A stretch of DNA of 64,000 nt, from assembly GCA_009760855.2 (NCBI GenBank), contig WPIO01000091.1:1585501-1649500 (forward strand), given 5' to 3'. Made by a program: the position numbers and the translations under genes. Of this stretch, positions 24,917-37,830 are shown in pieces. Within the stretch, counting starts at the first letter, position 1. Each line of letters opens with the position of its first letter. The stretch comes from Cristatella mucedo (taxonomy: Eukaryota; Bryozoa; Phylactolaemata; Cristatellidae). The notes beneath the pieces were generated by a model. The model did not search any database and was not told where the DNA came from. It saw only the letters and a program-made list of their open reading frames with translations.

Positions 24917-25474
24917 ATTGCTCTTGTGCCTATACAAGTGAATATCCCTAGTGCTGCATTTAGATGCCTCAGAAAACGTGCAGTAAGTGCAACGTGAAAT
25001 TCTCCGATTCACCTTTCGCAGGACCACGCACCTGCTGGCGTGAGTAAAAAACGGCTTCAGCTACAGAATTTTATGCGGCTGCAGTTTCTTTACCAATCTT
25101 TCCGGAACGTTTTCGCCTGAAACCATGCTCGAACGGAGGCAATCCCAAAAACCCAACTTTTCTTGGTACAGAGAGCACACATTATTTTGGGGTGATTTTC
25201 ATCCTTTGATACTCTCTCACTCAAACAGCCACGAACAGCTCGAATCAAATAATGGTCAAACTCACCCATGTTTTAACAAAAACCAAATTTTAAATTATCT
25301 CTTCTTTTATTCTAGTTGAGAGTTTCCCCTCAGCAGCAGCAAACGCTCAAAGAGGTGTGTGTCCATGTAGACGTTGGTACGTGTTTGTTACTATTGTGTC
25401 AGAAACGACAGTTTTCATTTCCAATAAAACGGTCGGAAATTTCGCTATTTCTGACAGTTGATATGCATTCGTAA
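24917..25474 (+). pseudogene. Family 2 candidate, copy in U4
   Basis: The 66-nt exon (24917-24982) is open, but its acceptor TAG is TTG; the donor GTAAGT is kept. Alternative terminal exon a is broken (TGA near its start, 1-nt insertion before CATGCTCG). Alternative b (25316-25474) is open for 52 codons to TAA and contains KEVCVHVDVGTCLLLL. An AATAAA lies inside its reading frame. Confidence 0.3.
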
Positions 25475-28073
25475 TAGGTATTAAAGTGCGCTTATACGTG
25501 AGACTGAATTATCGTCATTCACTCTCCATGCTAATAGTAGTTAGGATCAAACCAAGCTCTCACAAATGCATTGTTTAAATTATGCACACAGTTCCTTTTT
25601 CTGATTTAATCGCTTTAAGTACCTGTTCCTTAGGAAATAGTTTGTTCGAAGAAGAATAAGAAAACGCAAGATCGGGAGATATTCGGTGACGTTGCCCCCT
25701 CCTCTAACACTGCGGTTTATCATAAAGAGGCTTAATATAGTAGTAGTGGACCAACTAAGCTATCACATGGAAACTTTAAAAACTAGCAAGTGACTTGAAA
25801 TCCGTTCGTAGAGTTAATCACTTGGAAGAGATAAATTGGCAAAGGGCGTCCAACCATGTACACACAGATTGTGAGTTTGTTAAATATTACCTAGTTGTTT
25901 CACTTGATATTTTGACTGTTTGTTAAAGAATCGGTCAAGACCTCTTCCATCAGCTCCTCCGATCTCGCATCGGCAGGCACTTACCATGTGATGCAATATC
26001 TGCATGGTCTCGTCAGAGAGTAGGACTTACAGCATACCATTAGTGTAAACGTGCAAAGATCATGCAAGAAAACGCTGAAGTACGTGTTTTTAGTGGGATC
26101 GTTTTAACATGTGTACTTCACCTATGTCGGAGTAATAGCCACTTAAATCTAATATTTAGATCTATGCAGGTAACATATACCAAAACTATCCATGTATCTC
26201 AGTTAGCCAGCCTGTCTATGATTCTCAACTGCCAAGGTGCATGTATGCCCAACGTCAGCACGTTGCAGGCACGATAGATTCTCCAAACTACTGGAGACAT
26301 AGTTACATGTTTACTAAAAACATTAAAAGTCGCTAATGTGACGTAGAGATCTCTGAAGATTCAATATATTTCCGGGCGCTTTACAATTGCTGCTAATGAA
26401 GGGTAATCGAATAAATAGTGGTATCATACTCACCAACAGCAAGCCTAAAATGGCATAATGTGACAAACTCAGGCTCAGCATGCAAGTCATCTGCCCTATG
26501 AGCTAATGAGGCTGCTGATTTAACTAACTGCTTGGCTTTACTTAGGTTTTGTCCACGACTGGCCGACAATCGGCATGACACGGCACATCCATGCTGACCT
26601 GCTAGACGCACTGAGCAGCTTCGGCAGCCATATAGTACTTACAAAGAAAACAAGCATGACTGAGACGTTGCCAGTTTGACCTTTAAAATAGGCTCAGCCA
26701 GCGTATCGCATATTCCATCGCATTATAATTCGGCTAACTATTCCCATGTGACATCACGCAACACGAACACTTAAGCTCTAGTCACGATGGTGCACATTTT
26801 GATTTGTTCCTTTCTAAAAGTCTGGAATCTTCAGACGAGAATAGTGCACACAAATGCATGCATTATTTTATTACATCTGATCTTGACTTTCATTCTTAAA
26901 GCTGCAGTACTGTTTAGTGCCATCGAGAGTAGAAAATCCAGGCCAAGAAATCTTAGAGAAAATTGAACGCTTTGCTTTCCGGTCTGCATCGTGACAGCTG
27001 CCATCGCACACTTTTCTCGCCAACGTGCAATCCCTTCTAACGTGGCTGAATATCGGCTTCAAAGTTCTATCCCTTACTTACGAGGTGCCATCATTTTCCA
27101 GGTCTATCTTACGTACCAGACCAACACATGAACCAACCCAGGAATCGGACTACTAACTTTCCTCACTCGGCGGTTTACATAGTTCTCGAACCGAAATATG
27201 CTACTTGGCTAGCAGTTGGTCACGTTTGTGTGCTCACAGAGGCTACAACTCGCTCCTAAGTGATATCGCGAGATCTCCTGACTCAATGACTTTAAAGAAA
27301 GATACTACCAACACTTTTTTATATGAAAGTATGTCCTGGGTGTTTATGATTTGACAGTCACATACTAAATTGTGATGAAATTGAGCTTTTAACTACTAAC
27401 CCTATTTGCCATTTGTTACTCAACGTGTTAGCACCATTTGTATTGTGCCAGTTTAATCTCTGCACGTAGCAGTGAACTATGGGATCGTGCTTCCTTTACC
27501 ATACAATACGGGCCTAGAATAAAAATAAGTTATCGGTGACCGCTCTGCACATGTATAAATATCGTTATTAATAGAGCACATTTATTGCTAGCATCCTTTA
27601 CTTAGCTACCGCATCCTTATTGAAACACTGCAATGTATGAAATGCTGAATGACATCCTGGGACATATCATTTTTTCTACGGATTCCACTTGCAATATCTG
27701 CATATAAATAATACCCGTACGGTCCTGTCTCGAATCGAGACATAAAGTAAAGCATTGGGGAAATGTGCATGGAACATCCAAAAGACGCAGAAGTACGCAT
27801 TTACATTGCGATCTTTTCCACGTGTATATTCCCCATGTCTACATGGTAATCAGCCAAATATAGTCTTTAGATATACGATGTGGCATATACCAGTACTATC
27901 CACGTAGCTCTTTCAGTTCGCCAGGCGCATGTATCCCCACAGTCCTCAGTTGATGACACTAAAGTTTATCCTTTTTACTGAAGGAATATATGCATTACTA
28001 ATCATTAAACTAAGAGTCGCACATTTGTCAAACCACCATCCGACAAACCAATTTATTTCTAAGCTCTTTACAT

Positions 28074-28298
28074 TTGCAGCTAAGCGATGTCATGACGTCT
28101 CCTGACAAAAGGACCTTAACAGAACAAGCTACCAACTCTCCTGTATCTGACAGCATTGCTGGCTTCTTATGTGTTGACAATCGCATACTAACTTGTGCTG
28201 ACAACGACCTTCCTACTACTAACCCTATTTGCGATTTGTCCCTCCACGTGTTAGCACCAGTCGCAGTGTGCCAGCTGAGGCTGCACACGTCGCCGTAA
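28074..28298 (+). CDS. Cys-containing ORF at alpha-type unit tail (U4 end)
   Basis: Homolog of the ORF at 20252 (RILTCADNDLPTTNPICD). It is joined on its left at about 28.08 kb to sequence that differs from the U3 copy. Coding status is unresolved, as for that copy. Confidence 0.2.
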   Translation: MQLSDVMTSPDKRTLTEQATNSPVSDSIAGFLCVDNRILTCADNDLPTTNPICDLSLHVLAPVAVCQLRLHTSP

Positions 28299-29609
28299 TC
28301 TGTCGGTTTCTGCTTCCCTTGCCACGCCGAATGGTGACATGAATGGAAACATGGTATCTTTTAACACTCTGCAGCAGATGTTTCAATATTTTTAACAGTG
28401 GAGGCCATTTATTTTTCGCAACTCTCAGTTCGCTTTTATATCTGAGTAGCTGCAGCACTATTTATCAAATCCTAAATAACAATCTAAGAGCTTTATACTA
28501 TTACATGGATAAAACTTCTGCAATTATTCTTACTAGATTAGATCGTTGCATTGAAGAATGACATTCGAGAGCCTCAAAGCTGCAGCGTTTTACAGTAGCC
28601 TTAATACCGATAATAAATTCGTCTCAACCAATAAAATTGTTTTTTAATCGAGAGTAATCTGGCCGTAACTAACTCTTACTATTCAAGAAATCACGATGAC
28701 TAGATTTATCCCATACGACGTAGGACTAACTTGCTTTAGTGCTTGCGAGTGTGTCTCTCGAGATCTTTCCAACTAATTCAGCCAATAAATCCACGACATC
28801 TCTCGCTCATCTTATCATCTGCAAAGCAGAAACAATCGGCCTTGCATTTTGTCGTAAGAACATTTTGATATTTAGTTGCTACGACAACAATGAACGAAGA
28901 GAATGACATAAAACCACCGACGGTCGCAATTCAACGAATTGCATTAACTAAGCATTAGTGCATGGAAAACCACAGAATTGCTTTTACTTTCATACACGAT
29001 TATGATAAATGTTTGCCAAACGAACGCACTGCCCAGGGATGGTAGCTATACTAGCGAAGACTGCACGACAATAGTGCCTACTACTACATTTCGTGTTAGG
29101 AATTCCAAGTTAAAATAGCCAAATAAACGACAAGGAATACCCTTGTAGACAGCATGGTCGTTCAGTCGTTATTGGCCCAGGACAACTAAATCGATCGTTT
29201 AAGAGATAGCAAGTTAATGACGTAAAGTCTAGCAACAGTGTTCAAATAGGATTCTGATGATTTGCATGGGGCTAAAGCCGCTAGGTAATTTCTGAATTCA
29301 CCAGCATGTATTGTGATTAAGTGTGACCTCGTTAAGTACTTCAAACTGCATTAAAGCACCCTTTGAAAAAATTTGGGTAAAAACGAGCATGTCATCATTT
29401 GAGATCTAAGTGACAAAAAAGAAAGCAATATACTACAGTTGACAGTATCCCAGAACTAGTAGGCTTCTGAGGAAGCTACATCTGTTAGCCGCCATTGCCT
29501 CCTTGCCTACAAACCCTCCAAATCTGGTAATGATAAAAGTAAAGCTAGAAGCCTGCTCAGTGAATATTTAATGTGTCTCGTTACCCGTTTCTCAGTAAGG
29601 AGAAGCTTG

Positions 29610-30052
29610 GTTACCGATATAGGGATAGCTTCTTTAGACTCGAGTGCCTACACTTGCTCTCGATACTTGTGGTCCATAAGTTCCGGCTAAAAATATATTA
29701 CGTAAAACATGAATAGTGTAGCTTTCATCGAGACTAGCATTTCTGTTCGAGCTGGCAAAAATTGACGTAAAAAGAACTTATCATTCCACCAAGAAATCCT
29801 TGAAACATTTGATTGAGCCTCTCTAAAGTAATACCAAGGAATCCATTGAATGTTTAATAATCCAGAAAGTTAAAGGAAAATCTTTTCCAAAACATGTGAC
29901 AGCATTCATCTTAAACAAACGTCAATCTTTTTAAAGAAACATATTATACGAGGAATTGTTATTAGATGCAGATTTCCACAAATATATATTTATATCTAAT
30001 TATACTGTGCGGAAATGGTTTCGTCCATAGGTACAGTGCAGGTGTCTTAAGA
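29610..30052 (-). pseudogene. G5: gene family 1 copy, 3' exons only
   Basis: Signal and propeptide exons are absent, as in G1 and G7. The short exon (30052-29996) has an acceptor TTTAG and in one frame reads HLHCTYGRNHFRTV then TAA; the second Cys is replaced by Phe. The downstream candidate exon (about 29760-29610) has lost its acceptor (CAG to CAA), and its frame is broken by a TAA at the 'TSVL' position. There is no (TA)n expansion, only a short TA-rich stretch. Confidence 0.5.
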
Positions 30053-30573
30053 CTAAAGACTTTAGCCCTATAGCATATCTGAAGAACACGAACTGGGATT
30101 TTGTTTGTAGTGGCTTCAAGAAGCTAAATTTAGTACACTATTTCTATACGAATATTTGCAATCGTAATCGTGAACACTGTGCTTCAAAGCCTACTAACAG
30201 TGCTAGCCTAAAACCTATTCATCATGTCACTCAACATTAAGGCATTAGGATGGAACTCTATTTTCGGTACGCAAAAACTAGCAATTAAATATCGTTTTGA
30301 GGCATGAATTGTCATCGATAAAAAAGTTCTTAACTGACAATATTATAAGGCAATATTGCTGCCATATCTGTGCCACAAAAACTTCAATATCCTACACACT
30401 CTGAACTGGACATGGTCGTATCCATCCCCAACGAATGCCTATTAATGCCGATTATTGCCTATTAGGTTCCGAGAACTACCAAAGTTCTACGCGAACATTA
30501 AGCTATCAGTCCCGTATCCCAATGCTAAAGGCATGCTCTTCCAAAGACATACTTTTATGATTCCAATCTCTAG

Positions 30574-31126
30574 GTTGCTCTTGGGCCTATACAAGTGAAT
30601 ATCGCCAGCTCTGCATTTAGATGCCTCAGAGAACTTACAGTATGTGCAATGGGAATTTCTCCGATTCCCCAGTACCAGGCACCTGCAGACATGTGTGACG
30701 AACACATTCAGCTACGGGCTTTTTTGCGGCTGCAGTTTCCTAATCAATCTTTCTTGAACGTTTTCGCCATAGCCATGCTCGAACGGAGGCACTGGCAAAA
30801 ACCCAGCCTATCCTAGTACAGAGAGCTCGAGTTATTTCGGTGTCATTTTCATCCTTTGGCAACCGTCTCAAGCAAACAGCCACGTACAGTGCGAATAAAA
30901 TAATGATCAAGAGCACAAATTTTTTTGCAAACAAAATTTCAAATTATCTCCGCTTTTATTCCAGTTGAGAGTATCCCCTGAGCAGCAGCAAACGCTCAAA
31001 GAGGCGTGTGTCCAGGTAGACGGCGGTACGTGTTTGTTACTGTTAAATCGGAGGCAACTGTTTTCATTTACAATTAAACGCCCAGAAATTTCGCTATTTC
31101 TAACGGTTGATATGCATTCGTCATAG
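30574..31126 (+). CDS. Family 2 candidate, copy in U5
   Basis: Exon 30574-30639 (acceptor TCTCTAG, donor ACA|GTATGT) is open. Alternative terminal exon b (30965-31126; acceptor TTTTATTCCAG) is open for 53 codons to TAG, containing KEACVQVDGGTC. Alternative a carries a TGA in the middle. This copy has both exons of the b form intact. The block is joined abruptly on its left at about 30.49 kb, so any upstream exons of this copy are gone. Confidence 0.3.
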
Positions 31127-32168
31127 ATTCTAAAGTGGGTTTATGTACTGGAGTGAACTATCGTCATTCAGTCTCCGTGCGAATCATAGTTAGGATCAAA
31201 CCTAGCTCTCTTAAGTGCACTGATTCAATTAGGCACACAGTTGCTTTTTCAGATTCAATCGCTTTAAGTACACTTCCTTAGGAACTGGTTTGTTCGACGA
31301 AGAATATGAACGGGACATGATCAGCAGTAATTAAGCGACGCTCCCCCTCTAACACTGCGGTTTCTCATTAAGAGGCACAATGAAGTAAAAGTTAGAACTT
31401 AGTAGAGGACCAACTAAACTATTACATGGAAACTTTAAAAACTAGGGCGTCACTTGAATGCTTGTCGGAGAGGAAATCACTTGAAAGAGATGAATTGGCA
31501 AAGGGCGTCCAACTACACACGCACAAATTGTGAGTTTGTGGAATGTAATCTGATCGTTTCACTTGATATTTCGACTCTATGTTATAGAATCGATCACGAC
31601 CTCTTCCATCAGCACCTCAGATCTCGCATCGGCAGGAGCTTACCTTGTGATGCAATATCTGTATGGGCTCGTCACAGTTGGAGACTAAATGTATACCAAT
31701 AGTGTAAACGTGCTTACATTATGTGAGAAGACGCTAGAGAGCGTGTTTTTGGTGAGATCGTCTTTTCATGTGCACTTCACCGATGTCGGCATGACAGCCT
31801 GTTGAATCTAGTATTTAGATCTATGCAGGTGACACATACCAATACTATCCATGTATCTCCGCTTACCAGCCTTGTCTATGTTTCTAAACGGCCAAAGTGC
31901 ATGAATCAACAGACTAAAGCTCAGCATGGAAGTCATCTGCCCTGTAAGGTAATGAGGATGCTGATTTAACTCACTGCTTGGCCGTAGTTACGTTTTGTGC
32001 ACGACTGGCCGACAATCGGCATTGCACTGCACATCCTGGTTGACCTGCTAGAAGCACAAAGCAGTGTTTGCAGCCATATATTACTCACTAAGAAAATAAC
32101 CATGACTAAGACGTATCCAGTTGGACCTTTAAAATAGGCTCAGCCAGCACATTGCATATTCCATCCAG

Positions 32169-32351
32169 TTGTCACGCGGCTTACTATTTCAATGCGATAC
32201 CGAGCAACTCCAACACTTAAGCTCTTGTCACGATGGTGCACATTTTTATTCGTTCCTTTCTAAAAGTCTTGAATCTTCAGACGAGAATAGTGCACACAAA
32301 TGCATGCATTCATTTGTGACATTCGATCTTGACTTACGTACTTGTAGCTGA
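32169..32351 (+). CDS. Short ORF with SLESSDENSAHKC segment (U5)
   Basis: Open frame of 60 codons. Related frames are open at 42517-42732 and around 26742-26893, and a diverged one at 63508-63768. In U2 the same frame has a stop. No convincing acceptor precedes it. Listed because the frame recurs; a chance ORF in duplicated DNA is at least as likely. Confidence 0.15.
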   Translation: MSRGLLFQCDTEQLQHLSSCHDGAHFYSFLSKSLESSDENSAHKCMHSFVTFDLDLRTCS

Positions 32352-34230
32352 AGTACTGTTTAGTGCAATCGCGAGGAGAAAATCCAGGCTAAAAATCCAA
32401 GAGAAACTCGGATGCTTTGCTTTTCGGTCTGCATCGCGACTACTGCCATCACACATTTTTCTTTCCGACGTGCAATCCCTTCTAACGTGAATAAATATCG
32501 GCTTCAAAGTTCTGTCACCTACGTCGAGGTGCCATCATTTTCCCGTTCTAGCTTTCATATCAGAACGACACATTAACTAACCTAGGGATTGTAGCACTAA
32601 ATTTCCCCACTCGGCGGCTTTCATAGTCCTCAAACCCACATATGCTACTCGGCAAGCCGCAGGTCACGTTGTGTGCTCGCAGCGGCTACATCTCAATCCT
32701 AAGTGATATCGTGAGATCTCCTGACTCTATTACGTTAACGAAACATGCAACAAATGCTTCATTATATGACAGTCTTTCCTGGATTTTTATGGCTTGGCAG
32801 TGGTATAGGAAATTGTGCTGACACTGTGCTTCTAACGACTAACCCAATTTGCCATTTGCTACTACCAGTGCTAGCACAATTTGTATTGTGCCAGTTGAAG
32901 CTGTGCACGTCGCAGTGAACTTTCGTATCGTGCTTCCGTTACCATACAACATGTGCCTAGAATAAAAATAATTTATCAGTGACCACACTGCAGATATATA
33001 AATATTGTTATTAATAGAGCAAATTTATTGTATGCGACTTTTAGTTATCTACCACATCCTTATTGCAACAGTGCAATTTAGAAAATGCAGAACGATAACC
33101 TTGTGCACATCCTTTTTACCACGGGTTCAACTTTTGTAATTGCGTTCACTGGATTATATTCTTGCTTCAATAAATGACTTTCCTGTGCCTCGAACCTTTA
33201 GCTTTTCACAGTAGCCTCGAGATCAATCAGCAAGTCAGCTAAATTGATAGTAATATATTTTGAATCGAAATGAATCCAGCAGTGATCAGCTCTTACTATT
33301 CAAGAAATCACGATGACCGGCTTGGTGCACGGCGACGTGTGCTTGACTTGGTTTAGGGCTTGCGAGTTGGTCCTGCTGTGTCTTTCCAACTAACTCTGCC
33401 CATCAACCCACCATATCTCTAGCTTGCCCCATCATCTACAAAACAAAAAAGATAGGACGTGCGTATTGTCGAAAAAGCATAGCAATAGTCGATTACGACA
33501 ACAATAGCACTAAAATCGAATGAGTGAAAACGACCAACCATCTCAATTCAGTGAATTGCATACCCAAGCATTACTGCATAGAAAGCCGGAGGAATCTTTT
33601 CTTTTCTAGCCTGGATTACTTTAAATGTATGACACACGAAAGTGGTGTCCAGGAGGGACCACAGTTCTAGCGAAGAGCACATGACACTCGCACTTACTGC
33701 TAGGCTTTTCGTTAACAATACTTTGTCAAAATAGATACAATTATCATCAATAAATGGTCTTTTTGACATCATGTTTGCCTACTTATCAACAGTCAAGGAA
33801 GACTGACAATCGTTTTCAATCGTTTACGAGAAAGCTAGAGAAAGCCCATAAGTCTACGAACAGTATTCGACCAAGATTCTGATTACTTTCCTTGTACTTA
33901 AGCGGCTGGGCTATTGCTAAAATCACGGCCACGCATTGTGAATAAAGTTGACCTCATTAAATGCTTTAAACTAAATTGAAGCGCCTTTTAAAAACAAGAG
34001 GAAATATGAGCTCGCCGTCATGTAACACGTAACGGACTAAAAGGAAAGCAATATACTCCTGTTGGCAATCCCCCAGAGCTAATCGGTTGTTGAGGAAGCT
34101 ACGACTATCAGCGGCTTTTACCGTCATCCTCCAAAGCTAAATATAATTAAATTGATGCGACAAATTATGTTATGCGAGTTTTCACTTTTTCTCCGTGCCG
34201 GATAGGACAAGCTTCGTAACTATTACTACA

Positions 34231-34622
34231 CTAGCTTCTTAAGAATGAAGTGCTGCAAATTCCTCTTAAAACCGGTGGTCGATAATTTCCAGCATAATTG
34301 ATCTCATGTAAAACATCAATGGTGTTGCTTTCATCGAGACTAAAATTTTAGTCTGAGCTTGCAAATCCGTAGTAAAACCAACTTATCACTCCACCTAAAA
34401 ATCCTAAAAGCTTGTGAGTGAGTCACTCTAAAAAGGAAACAAGTCATCAAATGACTGCTGACTAACCTACATATTCAAAAGAATCCTTTCCAATAAATAT
34501 GAAATAGATTCACTTTAAGAAACGTAGAACGTTTTATAAAACACATGATATCCGTAAACACGTATAGTTCATGCATATTATATATATATATATTATTACA
34601 TATATATATACATATATATGTA

Positions 34623-34653
<31 letters not shown>

Positions 34654-34666
34654 CTGTGTGTACGTT

Positions 34667-34707
<41 letters not shown>

Positions 34708-35943
34708 TAAATAACTTTTCAGTATGGCAACAGTTTCGTACAGAGTTACAGTGGAGGTGTCCTAACACCAATATCAATTATTTTAACCCCATTGAATATT
34801 TGAAGAATACACATGTTAGTTTATTCTGTCAGAGCACCGAGAGGGAAAATTTAGTTCCTATATTGTATATCAATATTCCAACCGTAATCGCCTACACTGT
34901 GCTTTAAAAGCCCACTAAAATTGCTCAGCTAAAACTGAATTATTCTGCAACTCAGCATTCGGTGTTGTGACATTAAGGCATTAGGCTGATAATCAAACGA
35001 ACCTTCAAATAAAGCTAAGCCATCCATTAGTTGTTCTTCCAGACTCTCAGCAGAAACTTCCTAAAATGCACTGAAAATACTAGGCTGTAAAATGTCTGTT
35101 TATTGATTAGCCTTTAATGCCATCTTGTCTGGCACATCATGTCACCGTGTAATATTCTTCTGGATAATCAGAAAGTCTTTTATATTTACTTATTATATGC
35201 TGCGAGCACCAGGATGGTGGAAAGAACGGACAGCAAAGCAAATTTCATTTCCTTTGATTTTCTGTAGATGCGGAAATCACACTGATTAATTGACAGTTAG
35301 TTCTATTCACGAATAGCTGATCGTATTGATTTACCGTCGCATGCCATGTGCAGTTAAACAGTGGCAGCCCTATAATTATTGACTGCTTAGTAGACTTTTT
35401 AAAAACTTAAATACTGATTCACTAAAAATACGTAGACACAATCTATTCCGTATGTCAAGCTAAGTGACTAGGTAGCAGCAGGAGTTCAAATCCCAGCCAA
35501 GTTAAATTTAACTTGGACACTTTTTTCTTTGCAATCCTTATAGCCGCCTATGGACTTGTGTCATTCACATAGAAAAATTTTATTCGATAAACTGTTTGTC
35601 TTTAGAACGATAGAACTTCACCTAAGTGTGGTACGACCTTTAAAGCTCAGATTGGTAGCCATATGCAAGTTAAAATGGGCGAAATATTGCCTGAAATGAC
35701 TAACCAAAACAAGAAGTAGCAGCTTAACGTGTCGACATTATACAGGTAATGGTATGAGTGCAAATGAACCTGCTAATTCTAAAGAAACAGTGTCCCATAA
35801 ATAGTGCCAATTATAAATTTAACAACTACATTGCTACGATAGTTATATCAATTTCACATATGACTGCAAACCCCATGAGCAGAAAAGTACAAACATTCGG
35901 GCAACAGCTATTCTTACCTCAATGACAGTCCTCGTTTCCATCA
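34231..35943 (-). pseudogene. G6: secreted-peptide gene copy, nearly intact 5' half
   Basis: Non-coding exon 1 ends at 35918 (donor GAG|GTAAGAA). The signal exon (35261-35190, ATG at 35248, acceptor CTGTAG on the plus strand = CTACAG) reads MKFALLSVLSTILVLAAYN. A 1-nt deletion at the exon-intron border (AATAA|GTAAAT instead of AATCAG|GTAAAT) shifts the phase. The propeptide exon (35060-35003, 58 nt) is fully open: EVSAESLEEQLMDGLALFE, net acidic. The short exon near 34770-34715 has HLHC and a CC pair, with a weak acceptor. The last candidate (34367-34231) has lost its AG (TACGG). This is one of two copies with the best promoter and signal exon. Confidence 0.6.
34577..34705. repeat. (TA)n compound tract beside G6
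   Basis: TA runs separated by short unique pieces including 'tctgtgtgtacg'. Position as in the other beta copies. Chance ORFs on both strands (IYIYIY) arise from it. Confidence 0.95.
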
Positions 35944-35973
35944 GAGTTTCAGCTCAAAAGAGGATAATATATA
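35918..35973 (-). promoter_or_regulatory. TATA promoter and non-coding first exon of G6
   Basis: TATA element at 35964-35973. The exon ends at 35918 with a near-consensus donor GAG|GTAAGA. Only point substitutions separate it from the G8 block. Confidence 0.55.
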
Positions 35974-36344
35974 GCACTGTGTTTCGAAGTTATTTTGATT
36001 CTAATGTTTTTACCATACCTAGAATATGTTTTTGCAATGAATTCGCTTGTGTGTTTTTCATTATGGAATTATGCTGGAGGTATTCACGTGAGTGGACCCA
36101 TAAGTTCCGACCGAAGGACCAACCACTGGATTACCAGCAGATTGCAAATTGGCCAGCACCCTGGATAGGGTACTTGGTGATTGATCAGCTTCAAGAGTTC
36201 AACCAGCAGCAGACTTGGCTTGTACTGTACGGCTGTGGTATTTACAGAGTATGGCTGAACGATCGCTTGCCAATCTAAAAATACGGTTGCAAGTTTCTAC
36301 TTTTCGATTTTTTTTGCTGCTTTTGCACAGCCCCTGGCAGCCAT

Positions 36345-36582
36345 TCCTTACAAAAGGACCTTAACAGAAGAAGCTACCAAGGCTCCTGTCTCTGACAGCA
36401 TTGCTGGTTTCTTGTGTATTGACAGTCGCATACTAACTTGTGCTGACAATGAGCTTCCTACTACTAACTCTATTTGCGATTTGTTACTTAACGTGTTAGC
36501 ACCAGTCGTAGTGTGCCAGCTGCAGCTGTGCACATCACCATTACCTGTAGTCTTGTACTTCTCTTGCCACGTATATATGTGA
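36345..36582 (+). pseudogene. Cys-containing ORF fragment at U6 end
   Basis: Begins at the deletion junction (about 36.34 kb), so any upstream part is missing. Contains RILTCADNELPTTNSICD. The stop of the other copies is lost and the frame ends at 36580-36582. Confidence 0.2.
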
Positions 36583-37830
36583 CTTAAATTAAAATATGTT
36601 ACCTTTGAATGCTTTGCAGATGTCTAAATATTTTTCTTATTAGATCATATTTATTTTTCGCAACTTTCTGTTCACTACAATATCTAAGTAGCTGCAGCAC
36701 AATTTATCAAACCCTTAATAACAACCTAGGACATATAAATTATTTGTAGATGACACTCCTGCAATTACTATAACTAGATCAGATCGTAGCACTGATGAAT
36801 GATATTCAAGCACCACGAAGCTTTAGCTTCTAACAGTAGCTTCAATATCAATAATCAATTCAACTCAACCAATAGCAAATTATTTTGAATCGTGAGTAAT
36901 CTAGCAGCTACTAGCTCTTACTATTCACGAAATCACGATGACTATATTTATCCCATACGACCTTAGCCTCACTTGCTTTAGTGCTTGCGAGTCATTCCCT
37001 CCTTGTCTTTCCAGCTGACTCTGCCAAGAAACCAACCGTATCTCTCGCTCGTTTTATCATCTGCAAAGCAGAAAAATTCTGGCTTCCATTTTGTCCTAAG
37101 AGCATTTTTTAATTCAATTGCAATGACAACAACGAATGAATGCAATCATATGCAACCACCGAACATCGCAATTCAGCGAATTGCATAAACTAACCATTAC
37201 TGCATAGAAAACCGCAGCAATGCTTTTACTTTTTAGACACGATTATGATTAATATTTGGCAAACCAAAGTGGTGAACAGGTATGACGGCAATTCTAGACT
37301 GGGCGACACTAAAGCCTACTACTACGTTTTGGGTTAGGAATCCCTTGTTAAATTAGCCACAATGAACGTCAAGGAATACCCTTGCCGACAGCATGGTCGT
37401 TTAGTCGTTAACTGCCGGGCCGACTGAATCGATCGAATACGAGAAAGCAAGTAAATGCTTTAAAGTCTAGCAACAGTATTTTATATAGATTCTGACGATT
37501 TTTATTGCATTAAAGCTGCAAGGCTATTGCTAAACTCACCAGCCTGTATTGCGAGTAAATGTGACTTCCTTAAATACTTCAAGCTACATTAAAGCGACCT
37601 TTAGAAAACTGTCGGTAAAGATGAGCATGCTGTAATTTAGGATCTAACTGGCTAAAAGGAAAGCAATATACTACAGTTGACAATTTCCCAGAACTAGTAG
37701 GTTTCTGAGTGAAGTTACATCTGTTATCTGCCCTTGCCTTCTTGCCTCCCAATCCTCCTAATCTGGTCACGCAAAAAGTGGTGCTAAAAGCCTGCTCAGT
37801 GAATATTCAATGTTACTCGTTACCCGTTTC

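Larger units (their letters stand above)
20769..28610. repeat. Array unit U4 (alpha class)
   Basis: U4 is about 7.8 kb. It holds G4 (21.76-22.63 kb), then at about 23.04-23.45 kb a stretch I cannot align to other units in place of the usual promoter region. Next come the 23.45-24.3 kb block (like 9.3-10.1 kb), a deletion removing the 54-codon ORF, the family 2 candidate at 24.9-25.5 kb, and a 3' region with an internal junction at about 27.7 kb. Confidence 0.7.
28611..33224. repeat. Array unit U5 (alpha class), short
   Basis: U5 is about 4.6 kb. The alpha start and the 3' half of G5 are followed by the same headless junction seen in U1 and U7 (about 30.27-30.45 kb). At about 30.49 kb it jumps directly to the family 2 exon block. 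The 31.1-33.0 kb part is very similar to 12.1-13.95 kb of U2, with long identical runs, which suggests recent exchange between units. Confidence 0.7.
33225..36854. repeat. Array unit U6 (beta class), shortest unit
   Basis: U6 is about 3.6 kb. It carries the beta start, G6 with an intact-looking TATA and first exon, and about 0.3 kb of the downstream block. At about 36.34 kb it jumps to the alpha-type unit tail, skipping the entire family 2 region. The chance ORF at 35.92-36.28 kb crosses the promoter antisense and is not accepted as a gene. Confidence 0.7.

Noticed and set aside
34545-34907. 120-codon plus-strand ORF
   Set aside because: Over half is TA-repeat translation, and the rest is antisense to gene family 1 intron sequence.
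35922-36278. 118-codon plus-strand ORF
   Set aside because: It starts inside the antisense of the G6 first exon and promoter. The same frame in U3 and other units is interrupted, and no splice or start context supports it.
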